A stretch of 64,000 nt of DNA from PCRC01 sp017848435 (GTDB lineage Bacteria > Pseudomonadota > Gammaproteobacteria > Burkholderiales > Burkholderiaceae_C): contig OZ260072.1 of assembly GCA_965284315.1 (NCBI GenBank), forward strand, positions 2,170,001 to 2,234,000, read 5' to 3'. Shown here piece by piece: positions 63,614-64,000 of the stretch. Under the pieces are notes generated by a model, which worked only from the letters and a program-made list of their open reading frames with translations, made no database searches and had not been told where the DNA came from. Both the position numbers and the translations under genes were made by a program. Each line of letters starts with the position of its first letter. The stretch's first letter is position 1.

Positions 63614-64000
63614 GTGCCCGCCCAGCGCATCAGCCACGAACCCGCCTATGTGCTCCACCACCACGACTGGAGCGAGTCCAGCCTGATCCTGGACGTGTTC
63701 ACCCGCCAGCACGGGCGGGTGGCGCTGGTAGCCAAGGGCGCCAAAAAGCCCAGTTCCAACTTCCGCCCGGTGCTGCTGCCGCTGCAGCCGTTGCAGATTG
63801 CCTTTGGGGGCGACGCCGAGATCCGTACCCTCAAAGGCGCGGAATGGATGGGCGGGCACACCATGCCCACGGGCGATGCGCTGATGTCCGGCTACTACCT
63901 GAACGAACTGCTGATCCGCCTGCTGGCGCGCGACGACCCGCACCCCCGGTTGTTTGACAGCTACGCCGCCACCGTGCAACTGCTGGCCACCGACTTCGCC
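63614..64000 (+). CDS. recO: DNA repair protein RecO, 5' part
   Basis: 129 codons are visible, from a GTG at 63614 (MPAQRISHEPAYVLHHHDWS) to the window end. The RecO_N OB-fold is recognisable (YVLHHHDWSESSLILDVFTRQHGRVALVAKGAKKP) with the conserved LLPLQPLQIAFGG. RecO loads RecA with RecR. The gene is the usual successor of era. It follows the 75-bp repeat; the C-terminal part lies outside. Confidence 0.88.
   Translation, partial: MPAQRISHEPAYVLHHHDWSESSLILDVFTRQHGRVALVAKGAKKPSSNFRPVLLPLQPLQIAFGGDAEIRTLKGAEWMGGHTMPTGDALMSGYYLNELLIRLLARDDPHPRLFDSYAATVQLLATDFA

Overview
The window is GC-rich chromosomal DNA of a betaproteobacterium, most likely a member of the Comamonadaceae (Burkholderiales). 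The evidence is the gene order yceD-rpmF-plsX-fabH-fabD-fabG-acpP-fabF-(YgfX-like)-rpoE-rseA-rseB-mucD-lepA-lepB-DUF4845-rnc-era-recO, the hemC-hemD-hemX-hemY block, the protein sequences themselves, and short dispersed repeats of a kind I associate with that family. No rRNA, prophage, insertion sequence or CRISPR array is visible. The DNA looks like core genome broken by a few accessory genes.

Layout. 1-17.5 kb: a partial DUF533 gene, a YgiW-like gene, tRNA-Leu(CAA), cysM, a NUDIX hydrolase, tusA, valS-galU (minus strand), yaaA with a prolyl-4-hydroxylase-like enzyme, an alpha/beta hydrolase, queF, a TonB-dependent receptor diverging from a DUF4331 gene plus small lipoprotein gene, then dinB and an FMN alpha-hydroxy-acid dehydrogenase (minus strand). 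17.6-31 kb: the A2M-pbpC envelope pair, a hemerythrin, a DUF1800/DUF1501 secreted-protein pair and argH. 31-38.8 kb: a LytS/LytTR-type two-component pair, a glycine-zipper lipoprotein, the heme genes hemC-D-X-Y and a DUF4198 protein. 38.8-46.9 kb: rne diverging from rluC, a HAD phosphatase, a Rieske protein and sppA, then an RsmI-like methylase and a Maf-type pyrophosphatase on the minus strand. 46.9-53.6 kb: fatty-acid synthesis cluster. 53.6-64 kb: envelope-stress sigma factor operon (rpoE, anti-sigma, rseB, periplasmic protease), then lepA, signal peptidase, rnc, era and the start of recO.

The most unusual content is small repeated DNA. (i) A family of at least nine copies shares a gapless 42-nt core, GCTAY at 1-5, GTAGC at 13-17 and ACTAAGGCT at 34-42, followed by a weaker arm of about 25 nt. 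Three copies touch gene ends: between cysM and the NUDIX gene, over the start codon of the hydrolase, and over the stop codon of fabH. Six lie inside genes without disrupting them: pbpC twice, the LytTR regulator, rne, rseB and era. Four of the in-gene copies are read in the same frame and give related peptides. In pbpC and rseB the repeat encodes the signal peptide. (ii) A 39-codon imperfect palindrome sits in frame inside valS. (iii) Two 75-bp GC-rich near-identical repeats precede lepB and recO. (iv) A 21-codon mini-ORF with ATGA overlaps on both sides bridges fabD and fabG. (v) A short promoter-like and terminator-bounded interval upstream of lepA could encode a small RNA or leader. Coordinates and starts were read by eye; no database search was possible.
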